Shown: piece after piece, positions 1-14,162 of the stretch
Layout of the letters: the number at the start of each line of letters is the position of its first letter
How positions within the stretch are numbered: position 1 is the stretch's first letter
Assembly (NCBI GenBank): GCA_902729315.2
Contig: LR746267.1
Coordinates: 5,023,386-5,087,385 of the forward strand
Source: Spirodela intermedia
Taxonomy: Eukaryota > Streptophyta > Magnoliopsida > Alismatales > Araceae
Direction: 5' to 3'
Length of the DNA stretch: 64,000 bases
The notes under the pieces: generated by a model
Databases searched by the model: none
Told to the model about the DNA's origin: nothing
Seen by the model: only the letters and a program-made list of their open reading frames with translations
Translations under genes and position numbers: made by a program

Positions 1-145
1 TTTCCTAGTTCTTCTTTTGACGTTAATTCGCGTGTATCTCTGCCCTTTTTGACCTCTGTGACCTTGGGCTGCTTAATCAAGTACTTTGACCCTTTTCTTG
101 GGAAATGGACTCTCTTTAATCATTTTCTTCTGTTTCTTTCTACAG

Positions 146-3100
146 ATAAATGATCGTTATGAATTTCCATTGCAACTGGATCTTGATAGGGAGAATGGCA
201 AGTATCTATCACCTGACGCAGACAGAAGAACTCGGAATCTTTATACTCTACATAGGTACCAGTCCTGACAGTTTTATATCTAATAAATTCGGGCTAGATA
301 TGAAAAATAAATTTCTTATCTGTCATGGATATTTAATATGACACTATCTTATACATACAGCATATCTCGTTTCCTTTTGATATTTGTTTGATATCTAATA
401 ATTTTGCCCGAATATAAAAAGATAATGTGGTAATGTCTGTCATGGGTATCGTCATGACATCTTGACCGTGTTGTGTATCTTCTTTCCTTTTATTTTTTTC
501 ACGTATCTGTTATATTTAGGCTTGTTATGAAAGAATAATGTTATAATTTCTACTTTTATATATAATATGGCATTGATCTTAGACATGGAGCATATCTTAT
601 AATTTTTTAACTTTTTTGGGCCCGTAGAGTAGATGTAATCAATGTTAATTTCATCATTTATGAAGGGAAGCTTCAGGAGTCTATCCTTTATTTCTTTTTA
701 CCTTTTAGACGACTGACTCAGAGATGGTGCTATCAATTTGATGGACGAGTTTTACTGCTTTTTGACATGCAATTCCCATTTATTTGATGCATTCAGCAAG
801 ATTTCAGGTGATTTATGCAAAAATTATAGTGTATATTAATCTCTCCCTCCCTCCTTGCTCTCTTTCTCTCTTTTCAGTGTGCTTGTTCATAGCGGTGGGG
901 TGCATGGAGGCCACTACTATGCTTTTATTCGACCAATGCTCTGTGACAAGTGGTAGGCAATTTATGTTTAGCAAAAAAATAATTTCTTCAATATAAGTGG
1001 ATCCTATTTTATATTCGAGCTCAAGTACAATCATGCAAAAACAATGCAAGTATCTCTACTGTCAGTAAGGTTTCTTTAATAAATGTATGGTACTACTATC
1101 AAAATGATGGAAAACTCATTAACAATGCATTGCTTCTACATATTTGTACTCGTGCTTGTATCAATGTTTTTCTCATTTAATTAAATAGTGTCGATGGCAA
1201 TTTTTAAAAAGAAAAGGAAGACACTACACATCATAATGAATGAGGTCAAAGGATTCAATTTTTATTTATGAAATAGGGTATTGTATTCTACAATGTTTAA
1301 GACGGAAATGGTTCATGACTAAGTTTACCTTACACAAAAACGCAAGAATTTTAGAGACTGATATGGTAAATACTGGTCCTGTCCTTACTGATCTTATGTT
1401 GAACAGCTGGGCTTCCTTCAATTGTAAAATAATAGAGTATTCCTGCTTCACAATGACTTGCAATTATTTGATTCATATCCTAATCCTGACAACAGTAGTT
1501 CGTGAGTCATTTGTAACACTGATGAAAATGGTGGGGAACACTGAATAGCATGTGGGCAGTGGGAGGTTGTCCCTAGTTGGTCAGTAGTTAGAAGGGGAAC
1601 GACAAGGAAACTTACTTTAGCAGTCATGGTGAACAAAGCGGTAAACCACTGCCTAATTATTCAGAGGACAGGGATTACTATAAACCTATTTATAGAAACG
1701 AAAATCATTCAGAAACATAATGCAGATCAGCATCTCCACATTTTATAAATTACCATGAATCTTGAGAATTTTAACTCTTTTGTTGTTATCCTAATCTTAT
1801 CATATATAAAATAAGATGAATGTGATTGCATTGGCCCAGCTGTGTGATGCCTTGAAAAACATGATAATTGACTAAGTTACGTAAGATCATCTTAGTGAAG
1901 GCTTAGGGAGAGTAAATTTGGACTGTTCCCCCTGAGACCTTTAATAGAAGTAGTGGATATGCTTCCTAAACATTGCACTTTCCTTGTAGTAAACTTATTC
2001 TACTTACCCTTGGATTTTCGGTGCTTCTTTCTTATCTAGCCCTACTATTGTCATTCAAATGGTTTTCTTGGCCTCATAGAGGGTATGGTCTTTTTTCTTT
2101 TATCCTATCCTTGGGAGGTCCACTTCTGCTTTAGCTGAAACTGTGATTCATACTCGATAGCCTTTGGGATATTCGAAAACTCGTTATTGTCCCTCTTTCT
2201 TCACTTAGTATCCTACAGTACACCTATTTCAACAATGGGAAACTATTCATGCTTTGTAGCTGGATTTATAATGATTTAAATTATGGATTCAGACTGTTAA
2301 GCAACTTCAGGATCTAGGTTTTCTAAACATACGTGTGGTGCCTTCCCCAGTCTACAATTATGTTCCACTCTATAAGATGTGGGAGTTATTCTCTTATTAA
2401 CCCTTTCTGAGCACTGAAGTAAGCAGTAACCATAGGTTCTCCTTGTTTTAGCTCCTGAATCTGAGTTGAGTATATAAATTTAACTAGCATCGCCCTTTTG
2501 TACGCATATCCCTTCTGACAACATCCATATTTCTCTCGTTATCATTTTTTCTAGCACAACGTTTTAGATATCACTACAAACATGTTGTTTCCCAACTCCC
2601 AATACCATAATATGCATCATCTTTTTTAGGAGGTTGGAATTTTTTATTTAATACCATGCTTTGTGTTATTAGGTCCTTTTGAATGCTTAATGTAAAGAAA
2701 CTTGTTGTCATTTATCTTTTTGATAGACTTAGGATAGCTACTTTTCATAGAATCGTGGCAGGTAAGAAATCTACCATATTATTTAAATTAAAAAAATCAT
2801 AGAAAAAATATCTGAATGATATATTTTCCTCAGATATTTTTAATTGTACTATATTTTAAACTTCTTCCATTTATAACTTTATATTGTATTTATAGTTCAT
2901 AACTCCAGCACATTCGCATTAAGGCACAGCAGATCTACTAGTGCTTTTATTTCAGTTAGTAGGAGGAATCTTGAACTAAGAAATAGACCCTAGAAGCTAA
3001 AAGAGTGTATCTTGAGCAATTCCAATAAGCTCATTGATGTGATTTTTGGGTTTAATAAAATTTCGATCCTCCTCACTGACGATTGATTTGATATAGGTTA

Positions 3101-6100
3101 TGTACATTAATTTAGGATACATGATAATGGTTTCATAGCTTCTCTATACCTTATTGTCCACTAGTCAATCCTATCATTAGGGATTCAATGTATGCATGGT
3201 GCCGGATAATCCAAGCTTAATGATGACATATCCATAGCCTGATTTGAGCCTTGACTTATTATAAGATCTAGTGGTCTAGCCCAATGCATATAAGGGAAAT
3301 AAGAACTTATGTGGACCTTATGTCAAGTAGTCAATCCCAATGCAATTGAGTTTGAGGAAACTTTGTGGGCTTTGTTCAAAATGATTAAACATAATGCAGA
3401 GGGAGCTGATCTCTTAAAGTCATCAAATAAGATTTAATCCATTAAATGCTACAAGCATTTAAGAAACTTTAGCATATTTTAGACATGTGCGTGATGATTT
3501 ATGCAATAGAATTTCATTGATTTCTGATATCAGTCCTTATGACCATTCATCAAGGCTATTCTTTTGTCAAAATGATGCAATCCACCGTGACTTCGAATTT
3601 CTAAACTAATTTATCTCAAATATTTTGAAAAAAATGAGGTCTCTTCAAATTAAGCATCCAACAATCACTTTAAAAACATCTTGCCTTCATCTATGATTCA
3701 AGCTTTGAGAGTAGTAGACCTAGTTTAATCTCCACCGCTTAGCTATTTAAATATCATAGGAGTAACCTTGAAACTCATTGGCTAGCCTCATGAGGTGCTC
3801 ATGGAACTGTTACTGGATGATATGATGACCAACTGTGCATACAATGGATGATGATCTGATATCTTGCTACTCCATAATCAGTCATATCATTCTAAAGGGG
3901 AGCTCCATTTGTCTAATTTGAACTGGGGGCTTACCAGAGGATTCAGTGATCATACGAAAAGAATGAGGAGTTAGGAGATTAGGACAAATGAAAGGGTAGA
4001 AAAACTTGAGCCGTGCATCTGCCATACACAATTGCCAAGATATAGGACCCAATGCTCTCTGTCATTGGATAAGAGGAGAGGATCGGATATGGTCAGAGAG
4101 AGAGAGACTGATGTTATGTGGTTGTGGAGGGAGAGGGCCTGACATCCCCTGCATGAGATCTTCAGCACAACAAGAGAGGTCCCCAGGATCAGGCTTCTTA
4201 CGTTTGTTGCCATAAGCTGTTTTTGGGGGAACGATGATGCGTTGATGCTTGTTGTCGGCCCAATATCAAAATACTTCGCTTTGGTACCATGTGTCACGAT
4301 AAGTGCTTGTAGATGAGTGGTGGAATATAAATGAGAGCAAGAAGGTTCCGCAAAACCATATCTTTTATGGCTATTCCTGAGGAAAACTGTCGCACACAAC
4401 ACACCCATTGAGTGTTGTATTTGATCATGGAGTACACAATGACCTTAATGGACGCATATGATATATGAGAACATGGGGACAATATGAGTATTAAGGAAAA
4501 TCAGACATAAGGATTATTGGGTCCTGTCTACGGTCTCTGATAGTCTTTCAATGGTTACTACAAGATAAAGAGCTATCAAGGAGAGTGCATCTCACTTGTT
4601 GTGTCTAGTATTTACTCTGAGCATTATCCAAATTTTATCTGAACTAAGTTTTGTCTTAGCATCGGCATTATACATGTACTGTCCGAACAAACTAGTAACC
4701 TCAATTAAATGTTAATATTTCATGGAGTGGGGCCCTTTTGTGTTTAGGTTCAAGTTTGATGATGAACGAGTGACGAAAGAAGATGCAAAGAGGGCATCAG
4801 AGGACCAATTTGGTGGGGAGGAGGAGGTGAGAATGTTGTATTTTTTTATTTGTCTGTATGTTTTCTCTCCCTGAATAAAGTGGGTTCACAGTGTTGTTTT
4901 TTTGCAAGCAGTTGCCTCAGGCGAATCCTGGATTCAATAATGCTCCTTTCAAGTTTACCAAGTATTCAAATGCGTATATGCTTGTGTATATTCGTGAAAG
5001 TGACAAGGAAAAAATAATGTGCAGTGTTGATGAGAAAGATATAGCTGAACATCTCAGGGTAAGAGAGGAGAATAGTTTCTTCTTTTTAATAGTTTCTTTG
5101 ATGAATCAAACCTATCGAAGTCCAATGCTTTTCTCAGGTGAGATTTAAGAAAGAGCAAGAACTAAAAGAGCACAGGAGGAAAGAGAAAGCTGAAGCTCAT
5201 CTCTACACCATCATAAAGGTCTTCTTTCATAGTGATCTTTTTTTTCATTTTCATTATTTTTAGCTGATTTTAATCTTCTGATGGAAACTTGATGACGAGA
5301 TTTCATTTAATACGTCCAGGTCGCTCGAAATGAAGATTTGGCACAGCAAATTGGAAGGGACATGTACTTTGACCTTGTAGATCATGACAAAGTCCATAGT
5401 TTTCGTATTCAAAAACAGACACCTTTCAATCTTTTCAAGGTTGCCACTGACCTTCTGTGCCGTATGCCTTATTGATTTTTTTTATTGGTGCCTGAAGATC
5501 TTTGTGATTCAAGCAGTTGGGCTTTTTTAGCTGATAACTTTTCCTACTGATTTCTCTTGCAATTATCAAATAGGAAAAGTTATCTGCACTAGAGGATTAC
5601 TATTAACTTCTTATTTTCTTTTGATCTGCCTTATCTTTTGGCAGTGGCTTTCTGAAATTAATTGGTAAGATGGAGCTTGCCCCTGGAAAATCCATCCTAT
5701 CAGACTTGATAATACAACGATGAAGTCTAAAATGGACACCGTAAAACATGGTGTTCTATTTAGAATGTTAATAATGTAAATAAACAGAAACAGTGATATT
5801 TTTTCATGAACTACTATGAAATTTGATAGGTTCAACATTCTTGCATCTTTGTTGATCTGGGTTTGAAACACTGCTACAAATTTTTATAAATTTGACGCAT
5901 CCTATTAGGCTTCCATTTCTTCTTCAACTAGACACATTGGGCTGGTTGGGGTGACAGTAAAATCAATGGAAGTCTGGTATTCGTATCTAGATGTGTACCT
6001 TCAATGGCGGGTTTTCCAACTGTGTTTAAATTTTATGATGACTTTGTGAAACAGTGTGTAAAAACTGCTTTCAAGAACACCCACAAGGAAAGCTGCTAAC

Positions 6101-9100
6101 TATGATACGAACTATGAAAGGAAAGAGAATACCTTGACCATCTTTTACATTTTTCTCACTTCCATGGAGCTTCAACAATGTTTTGGGCGATTGATTTTAT
6201 TTGAGGTTGGAAATGTATACACAAATGTACGATGGCCAAATCGTATACATCCCTTTCTTGTCAATGTGAAGCAAAAACTGGACCTAGGGGGGTATAGTTG
6301 TTTAAGTCTCCCTGATGTGCCTTGAAATTAGCATTGGTCATTGTGTTCTAAAATAATGGATGCCTAGAGCTCACGCTGTGTGAGATTATTCCTGTTTATT
6401 TAACTATATTAAAAATTATAAAGGCTCATAAAACTTTCGTGTCTTGATATACATGCATGCTTTCTCCTGTAAAGAAAGCCCTCTAATTCATGTTCAGACA
6501 GACGCAATGGGTTCTTACCGTGGTTCTGTAGCATGGTTTTAAGGCTTTCTTGACCTTTTCGGTCTGCAGGAGCTTCACTGAATTCATTTATCAGGCACTT
6601 TGAACTATCTTATTTAACTAATCCTGATGAAAGGCATTCATACCGTTATCAGAATAATATCCATCCTAATAGCTTCAGTCAGTGCTCAATAAATCCCTCT
6701 TCTGCCCATAATGGAAACGATTAGAAGATTCTCCCAGAAAAAGCTAACATAGGCCACGACAAGAAAAAAGTCTTCTCCATGGAATTATAAACAATGGTTA
6801 ATGTTTTTTTTTGCAGGAAGAGATGTCTAAAGAATTTGGCATCCCAGTACAATTTCAGCGTTTCTGGCTGTGGGCTAAACGTCAGAACCATACATACCGT
6901 CCAAATAGGCCTTTGTCTCCACTTGAAGAAGCACAACCTGTACCTGCCTCTTGCACGATTTTTCTTGAATAACATGTGCGAACGTTTTCACCACTAACCC
7001 CATTACTTTTTAGGTTGGGCAATTGAGGGAAGTATCAAATAAGTCTAATAATGGAGAGCTTAGACTGTTCTTGGAAGTTGAACTCGGACCGGTAACTATT
7101 TCTTTACCTTTGTTATTCCTTTCCATCAGTGATTCAATACTCTATAGTTATTCAAAAATGTTTTTTCCCGAGTTTATGATGATCTTGACCCCTGATTCTT
7201 TTCGAATTACAGGATTTGGGTCCTATTTCCCCACCTCTGAAGACCAAGGAAGATATACTGCTATTTTTTAAGTTTTATGAGCCACAGAAAGAAGAAATTA
7301 GGTGCCTACTGCCATCTTGTTTTTCCAAGGGGAGTCTAAGATATAAAGAATTTTTTTAGCATTTATTAATTTTTAATTTTGTGAATTCAGGTATGTAGGA
7401 AGGCTTTTTGTGAAGGCTGCGGGAAAACCCATAGATGTCTTGCCAAAGCTCAATGAGATGGTCCACTTTGATCCCAACGAAGAGATTGAACTTTATGAGG
7501 TCAGCCCTCTAGGAAATGCTTAGTGTTATCATTCTTATTTTTTTACTTGTTTGTCAAATTTTTGTTGTACTATTTTTTCTTCGTTATACATATTCGTCAA
7601 GCTTTTATTGTGTTCCCAGTGTAACGACTCTGTAAAGTGGTGTTTTATATTTTATTTTGGAAATGGTCTGCTGATCTGGGTTCTGTAATGCTTAGGAAAT
7701 TAAATTTGAGCCAAGTGTGATGTGTGAACATATTGACAAGAAACTTACTTTCCGATCTTGTCAGGTATGAAGTGTATGTTTTCCAGCATTCTTTTTTGGG
7801 CTCCTTTTCTTTCATGTTCCCCTATATTATCTTCCTTTCCCTTGCATCTTTTAATTTTTTTTGTCTTTCATTACTGTAGATTTTCTCATCACATGCAAAT
7901 GTTTGCCTTTTATTTTCAGCTTGAAGATGGTGACATCATTTGCTACCAAAAATCTGCTTCGGCTGATAGTGAAGAAATGTGTCGTTACCCAGATGTACCC
8001 TCATTTTTGGAATATGTGCATAATCGGCAGGTGTTCTCTTTAAATCGTTTTGAAATTTGAATTCTGACTTTAGTGAGCATTTGTATCTCTTGCTTTTCTG
8101 CATGTCGTTTTTTTTGAACCTGGGTATTTGTCAAACGTACCAGCTAACCCGATCTTCTGTGTTCAACATAAGCACACCGAAGATCAGGTGCTATGCCAGT
8201 TATTTTCTTCCAATCCGATTGTTGATTTTCGTTATGTCTAACTGTGAAAATAGTGTCGGTTACTATTGGAGAAGGTGTTGGTTGCGTGAAAAAAAGCTCC
8301 ATGTGAAGGCTAAGCCCATCAGTTAATATAATAATACATTTAAACGAAAAATGAGTTGACCATTTTATATTTCTTGGTTAGTGGATGACCATTAGCACTC
8401 TGGGTATTGAAAGTTTGTAACATTGTGCTGGTGAAACAGAAGTCAACGTAATTCTTGTGAAGAAAATGATGAATTATTCTGGAAAATTCACCTTAGAAAA
8501 TACTAATAGACATTTCAATAATCATTTTGATGTGAACTTATTATTGCTTTGGAATAATTGACAGCTGATAACATGAAACAAGAACATGTTTCCCCTTTTT
8601 ACTTTTTTTTCCTGAGGATATATGACTTAACTCTGGGATTATACTTACGCCTCTGAATCTTCTGATTCGTCAGGTTGTCCATTTTCGGTCTTTGGAGAAA
8701 CCTAAAGAGGAGGATTTCAGTTTAGAGTTGTAAGTACCTCAAAATTATATTATTATGCCGTCTTAATAAACTTCGTTTGATTGTTCTTTGACTCCTTTAT
8801 TGAAGGTCAAAGCTCTCAACTTATGATGACGTCGTGGAAAGAGTTGCTCATCATATTGGTTTGGATGATCCAGCAAAAATTAGGCTTACAGCTCATAACT
8901 GCTATTCTCTGCAGCCAAAACCGCAGCCAATTAAATATCGAGGTGTAGAGCATTTGAGTGATATGCTTGTGCATCATAACCAGGTCCATTATCCCTTGTC
9001 TCTCTGGCATGTACCGCTTGCTACTCTCTAGTAAACTATTACATTTTTAAACTTTCCAAATAATTTCTTATTAAACAGACTTCGGACATCTTGTATTATG

Positions 9101-12100
9101 AGGTGCTGGACATTCCTCTGCCAGAGTTGCAGTATCTGAAAACTCTGAAAATTGCTTTTCATCATGCTACAAAAGATGAGGTTAGTCTGTTGGTTTGCAT
9201 CATTTTTCAACTTTAGCAGTTTATTTACTCATGTCCAATGAAAACTAAATTCAGTGAATTTAGGTGGTGATCCACAGCATTAGACTACCCAAAAACAGCA
9301 CTGTAGGTGATGTCATTAATGACCTGAAAGCCAAGGTATTCTGCCGTCATAATGTTCATCATAGTTTTTCCATCTCCATTGGGTTGACAAATGTTTCTCT
9401 TGAACCAGAACAGGAACAAATGTTTGGTACATTTCTTTCTTTTTCTTTGGTACATTTCTATGCTGACTCTGTTTTTGAATAGGTTGAATTGTCTCATCCT
9501 GATGCAGAACTTCGATTGCTTGAGGTTTTCTACCATAAAATATATAAGGTATTCCTTCATTGTTCCTCACTTTGTTGCTTCCATTTTTCCAGGAAAATGG
9601 ATAAATTTTCATTCGTAGATTGCTGCACCTTTTCACGCTAAACAAACATATTGGTATTTTCCTAATTTTTTTAAAGCCTTGATACAACTGACTGGCCGGC
9701 TGATCAATGTGGAAGTGACTTATAGAGCAACATTTTTTTTTTCTCTTTCGGAATTCGGATAGCCACCTCGTTTCCTTGTTTGTCCAGTTGTCTATTGCTT
9801 TCTGATAATGACTGGAAAATAATGTGGTTGACTGACTGTCTACACATGCCTTCCGATGAATATCCTTAATCAATTCCTGAATTGGAAAGAAAACGGCCTT
9901 GTTTTTCACCGAATTAGATACAAGCCTAGGAGCTAGAGAGAGTAGATCTCCAAAAGAATTAAAGACTGCGACTTTGAGATATCCAGTCGTCTGTACCATA
10001 GCACTACCCTCTACTGTAAGAAACCTAAGATACACTAGTCCTCTTTCTATCTGATACCCTGCGCACGGGAAATAGCTCTCCAGATAGTGTTTGCTATTAC
10101 AGGGCTTACAAAGAAATGGTCTATATAGACTTTGGTTGTCTACCAAGAAAATGGTCGCATACTGAAGGCTTGAAAATTTTCTTGATCAATACTTCTGGTG
10201 CTAACTTTCAATGGGAAGTATCAAGTGCTGTTTCTCCTTGACTGCTCTTTAACATAAAAATTACCTTGCTTAAGTTGGAAGTTTCAATTCATCTGGAAAA
10301 TTGATACATTAAAGGTTTGAAGTTTTCTATTCATGTTTCCATTCTGTGCCTGCTATCTCCAGCGGTATTTTCTCATCATTTGTTGCAGATTTTTCCAGCC
10401 AATGAGAAGATTGAAAACATAAATGATCAATATTGGACGTTGCGTGCAGAGGAGGTGAGCTCCCCTCCCCGTCCTCATATTTAATTTTTATGATGTTGCG
10501 GTGCGCCCCCAGAATAAGATTCTCTGATTCGTTACTGTCTTGAAAATGCAGTCGTATGTGATTTATTTATTACATGGTAGAAACGTGTAAAATGCTATAT
10601 AACAACCTATTCAGTTTTATGGCCCTCTGATTCCTGTGAATTGATGCAGGTTCTAGAGGAAGAGAAAAACCTCGGTCCTCTTGATAGGCTGATTCATGTA
10701 TACCATTTTACTAGAGATACCACCCAAAATCAGACGGTAAATTTGTCTTGACATTCTAAACCCTTTTATGGCTAATTGATGGAATTGTGCATTTCTCCTG
10801 CAGTAATCAGGAGACATTAACTCCTGTGATAAAATAACCACTGGCATAACCAGCCGTCTGTGTTCTTCTCATCAACACAAATATTGAACGTTGCGGACAA
10901 TACGGGACATTTTCATTTTTTTTGCCTGTTTTCGTACAGCAACAGATTCAAAACTTTGGGGATCCCTTTTTCTTGGTTGTCCACGATGGCGAGACTTTAG
11001 CTGACATCAAAGTGCGTATTCAGAAGAAGTTGCAGGTCTCAGATGAGGATTTCGCAAAGGTTGCATCACATTCTCCCTTCACAACTATTATTCTAAGCTT
11101 TTTTTTTTCTTCTGGTCAGACTGTATCCCTCGTTTCTTCTAAGAATAAAATTCATATTCATAAGATGGGTGCTGCTCCATTGGAGTGGTTTGTGCAGACA
11201 AATATAGATAGTCGTCCTCAGATTCCACTCCATGGGCCGCAGTCTCTTCTTTCTTTCTCTCCTGTGGAAATCAGATCGTTGAATCTGGCTCGATAGTTCA
11301 TGTTTGATTCTGATTGATCAGCTTTATCGCCCAAATATAGATAGTACTGAGTGTCTCATTCTCGGGTAAAAGTATCTGAGCAATAATGCTCAGTGATTTT
11401 TTATTTTCCAGCTAAATGCAGCACTGATCTAGCCATGGAAATTACGCTGGCAAGAAGGAGATCCTCCCCCCCCCCCCCCACCCACTCGGGGAAACTAAAA
11501 ATCTCACACCATATATAAACCCTTAGTTAGATGAACGAGTATCAATTGACTAGATGTTACACTGGTTTCTTGTGAATTCTCTCCCTTCAAATAATACGGC
11601 GTTCACCTGATTTTGGCAGTGGAAGTTTGCCTTCTTATCCCTGGGACTCCCAGAATACCTCAAGGACTCGGACATCGTGTCCCACCGGTTTCAGGTACTT
11701 TGTCCTCTCCTCGTACTTGTTTCTTTTTCCATCCCTTCTTCTTTTTTTCACCTCTGTTTTCTCCCTCTTTTCGTGTGCATCAGAGAAGAGATATCTATGG
11801 AGCTTGGGAACAGTACCTTGGATTAGAGCATCCGGATACTTCTCCCAGGAGGGCCCACACTGCAAATCAGGTATTCTTCTCTCCGCAGCCAGTGCTCTCA
11901 GTGAGTTAGTTCTTAGAGAAGCCCCCAGCCCCTCCCTGGTCAATGTAGCAGTAGGTTGCTGAAGGTTGTGTGGAGTTTGGGCATATTTTCTGAGTTTCTC
12001 TTTCGGGGCTGGTTTTCTGGCCCAGACCCAGACAAACAAATAAATAAATAAATAAATAATTGCCCATAACTATTAATAATACCCTGTAAAAACTTTCAGA

Positions 12101-12262
12101 TATTCTCTATTTATGGATAAGTATTGACTTTTATTCTTTGTTTTTTTTTTTCCTCGTTATGGGAGGTTGGTGGAGCAAACTGTTAAAACAAGCCATTAAT
12201 GATCCGATCCTTTCTTGCAGAACCACCATGTTTTTGACCGGCCTGTGAGGATCTACAACTGA
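146..12262 (+). CDS. UBP12: Ubiquitin-specific protease UBP12/UBP13 type, 5'-partial (23 exons in window)
   Basis: A cysteine protease that removes ubiquitin from proteins; plant UBP12/13 are the USP7-like members. Exons: 146-255, 878-952, 4748-4826, 4912-5058, 5138-5218, 5320-5439, 6817-6939, 7014-7091, 7213-7301, 7391-7499, 7696-7764, 7920-8030, 8674-8729, 8806-8983, 9079-9180, 9264-9335, 9483-9548, 10389-10454, 10650-10736, 10940-11059, 11620-11694, 11784-11870, 12221-12262. They join in frame to 713 codons and a TGA; the family is about 1,116 aa, so the MATH domain and the catalytic Cys box lie left of the window. Visible: the His box (HSGGVHGGHYYAF) in exon 878-952 and the Asp motif KFDDERV in exon 4748-4826, then the USP7-type ubiquitin-like tail, with QRFWLWAKRQNHTYRPNRP and the end RPVRIYN. 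The usual WYKFDD reads WFKFDD. UBP12 and UBP13 are close paralogues, so the symbol stands for the pair. Confidence 0.95.
953..4747 (+). other. 3.8 kb intron between the His-box and Asp-box exons of the UBP gene
   Basis: Donor GT follows the TG of a split Trp codon and the acceptor is TTTAG before G-TTC-AAG. The intron is AT-rich and I see no conserved protein in it. An open stretch of about 145 codons on the minus strand (3971-4408) has no recognisable motif. At 4278-4289 the minus strand reads TGGTACCAAAGC, loosely like a tRNA-iMet primer-binding site beside a TG at 4290. This is weak evidence for an old LTR element. Confidence 0.6.
5440..6816 (+). other. 1.4 kb UBP intron
   Basis: Bounded by TTCAAG|GTTGCC and TTGCAG|GAAGAG. 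AT-rich, with no conserved coding, RNA gene or repeat that I can identify. Confidence 0.6.
9549..10388 (+). other. UBP intron with an unexplained antisense open stretch
   Basis: The minus strand is open from about 10146 back through the intron and across the preceding exon. The intronic part (about 9660-10146) gives roughly 160 codons without a stop in otherwise stop-rich AT DNA. Its composition looks less T-rich than the neighbouring introns. I do not recognise the predicted protein. A fragment of transferred organelle DNA is one possible source, but this is speculation. Confidence 0.35.
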
Positions 12263-12611
12263 CATCCTTAGCTGCAGAACACAGTATGTTAGGCCGCCTG
12301 CCGGAGCTGCTGCCTGTTCTTCCCAGGGAGATTAGATATGGAATTCACGACTTGCACAAGGAAGAAAAAAGGAGGATTAAAAAAAAAAGAGGAATATAAA
12401 AGGACCAGGTTGGATCCCCGCTTTATGATTGCATCTTTGACCTTGCTGATCGGCGGCCTTTCCTCTCTTGCTTCATGGAAGCAGGGTGGATCTTCCTGGG
12501 AGAAGAGTAGCTCACCGAAGCACAAGATTTTGCATTTAGGGGAGATGTATACATGGCTGAAGCTTGGGTTTTCTTTTTCTTTTCTTTTTTTCTTTGAATC
12601 TGTTCCTTTTG

Positions 12612-12616
<5 letters not shown>

Positions 12617-12645
<29 letters not shown>
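12617..12645. repeat. (CT)n microsatellite in the UBP 3' region
   Basis: About 14 CT units. Confidence 0.9.
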
Positions 12646-12649
<4 letters not shown>

Positions 12650-13539
12650 CTCTATCTCCAAGTTTCTAGCCATACTTGGCAATGGGGCTGCTGCATACCC
12701 ATTTCTGCACCTTTCTGTACCAAGAGCCCTTGTTATTTATTTGTATAATCTCCAGCTGTTTCCTTCTAAAAACCCTCATTGGATGATGCTATTTTATTCG
12801 ATGGCCAATGGTTCGGAGTAAAAAAAAAAAAAAAAAAGCAAAAAACAAATGTTGCAGCTTCTCTCAAAAATTTTCTTCTTGCAGGCTTTCAATGTGCGGG
12901 TCAACGGGACAGCCTCAAACGCTCTGCCAAACTCAGAAAAGTTGATGCGGTTAACAGTCGTGATTCAGAGTGTTCCTCCCTCAGCACTGTTGATCCCAAT
13001 GGGTTTGATTCCTGGTACTCGCTCGATCCTCCCTCTCTCTGACCTTCGCACATATGCTCGATTTGGCACCGCTATCCTTTTTTCTAGAGTCGACTTCTCT
13101 AGACCAGATCAGGAGACGGCACCAGACCTATGTGCTTGTTGACTTGCTGTGTTGTTCAGACATCGACATCATGATCATCTTTTTGTTTGGATCCTTTATT
13201 GTGAGGCCAAAGTAATTAACGAACGACAATTATATGGAGTATGGGGATGAAACTAAGGGTCCGACAGCTACTTTAAGCTGAACCAATGAGATTATAGAAA
13301 ATGAAAAAAATTAATGAGTTTTATCTTACTTAATTTTTTACTATATATTAAATATGTATGAGTTGCTTTAGTTAGTAATGTAAGAAACATGACTGATGAT
13401 ATTATTGTAGCATGTAATTAGCGTAGTTTGGGGCAATATCTCAAGATTTTTTGTTTAAAAATATCAAAAATATATTTTTTTACCAAAGTTTTGAAACATG
13501 GGATTGGTGCTTTCTACCCCCAATTATTTTCTGTGTTTA

Positions 13540-13915
<376 letters not shown>

Positions 13916-14162
13916 TGCTGAATCTTCATAATTGTTGTAGACCTTGTCATCACCATGGTAAGCCTCTTAGTCATTAGAGAGAACTATTTCCCTTGATAGT
14001 TGAGAGAGAGAAAGATGAGATGAAAAATGACTTCATTAATTTGAAAAGAAAACAAATATAATCTTATATATATAACCAAATAGTTGAGTCAGATCTATCT
14101 TAATAGATTCTTTTATTCCAAACCTGAACCAACTAATGGTAAGATTATAATGACCTTCAACA
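13916..14162 (-). repeat. Left LTR (3' LTR in element orientation)
   Basis: Begins TG and ends CA. It aligns along its length with 18539-18802, sharing blocks such as ATCTTCAT, TCACCA, GAGAGAA, GAAAAGAAAA, TCAGATCTATCTTAA and TTCAACA/TCCAACA. It is about 247 bp long. Confidence 0.8.

Noticed and set aside
3971-4408. Minus-strand 145-codon frame in the large UBP intron
   Set aside because: No conserved motif. It could be part of an old repeat, but I cannot support a gene.
4748-4826. Loss of protease activity because WYKFDD reads WFKFDD
   Set aside because: Tyr to Phe is conservative and the catalytic His and Asp motifs are intact, so inactivity is not supported.
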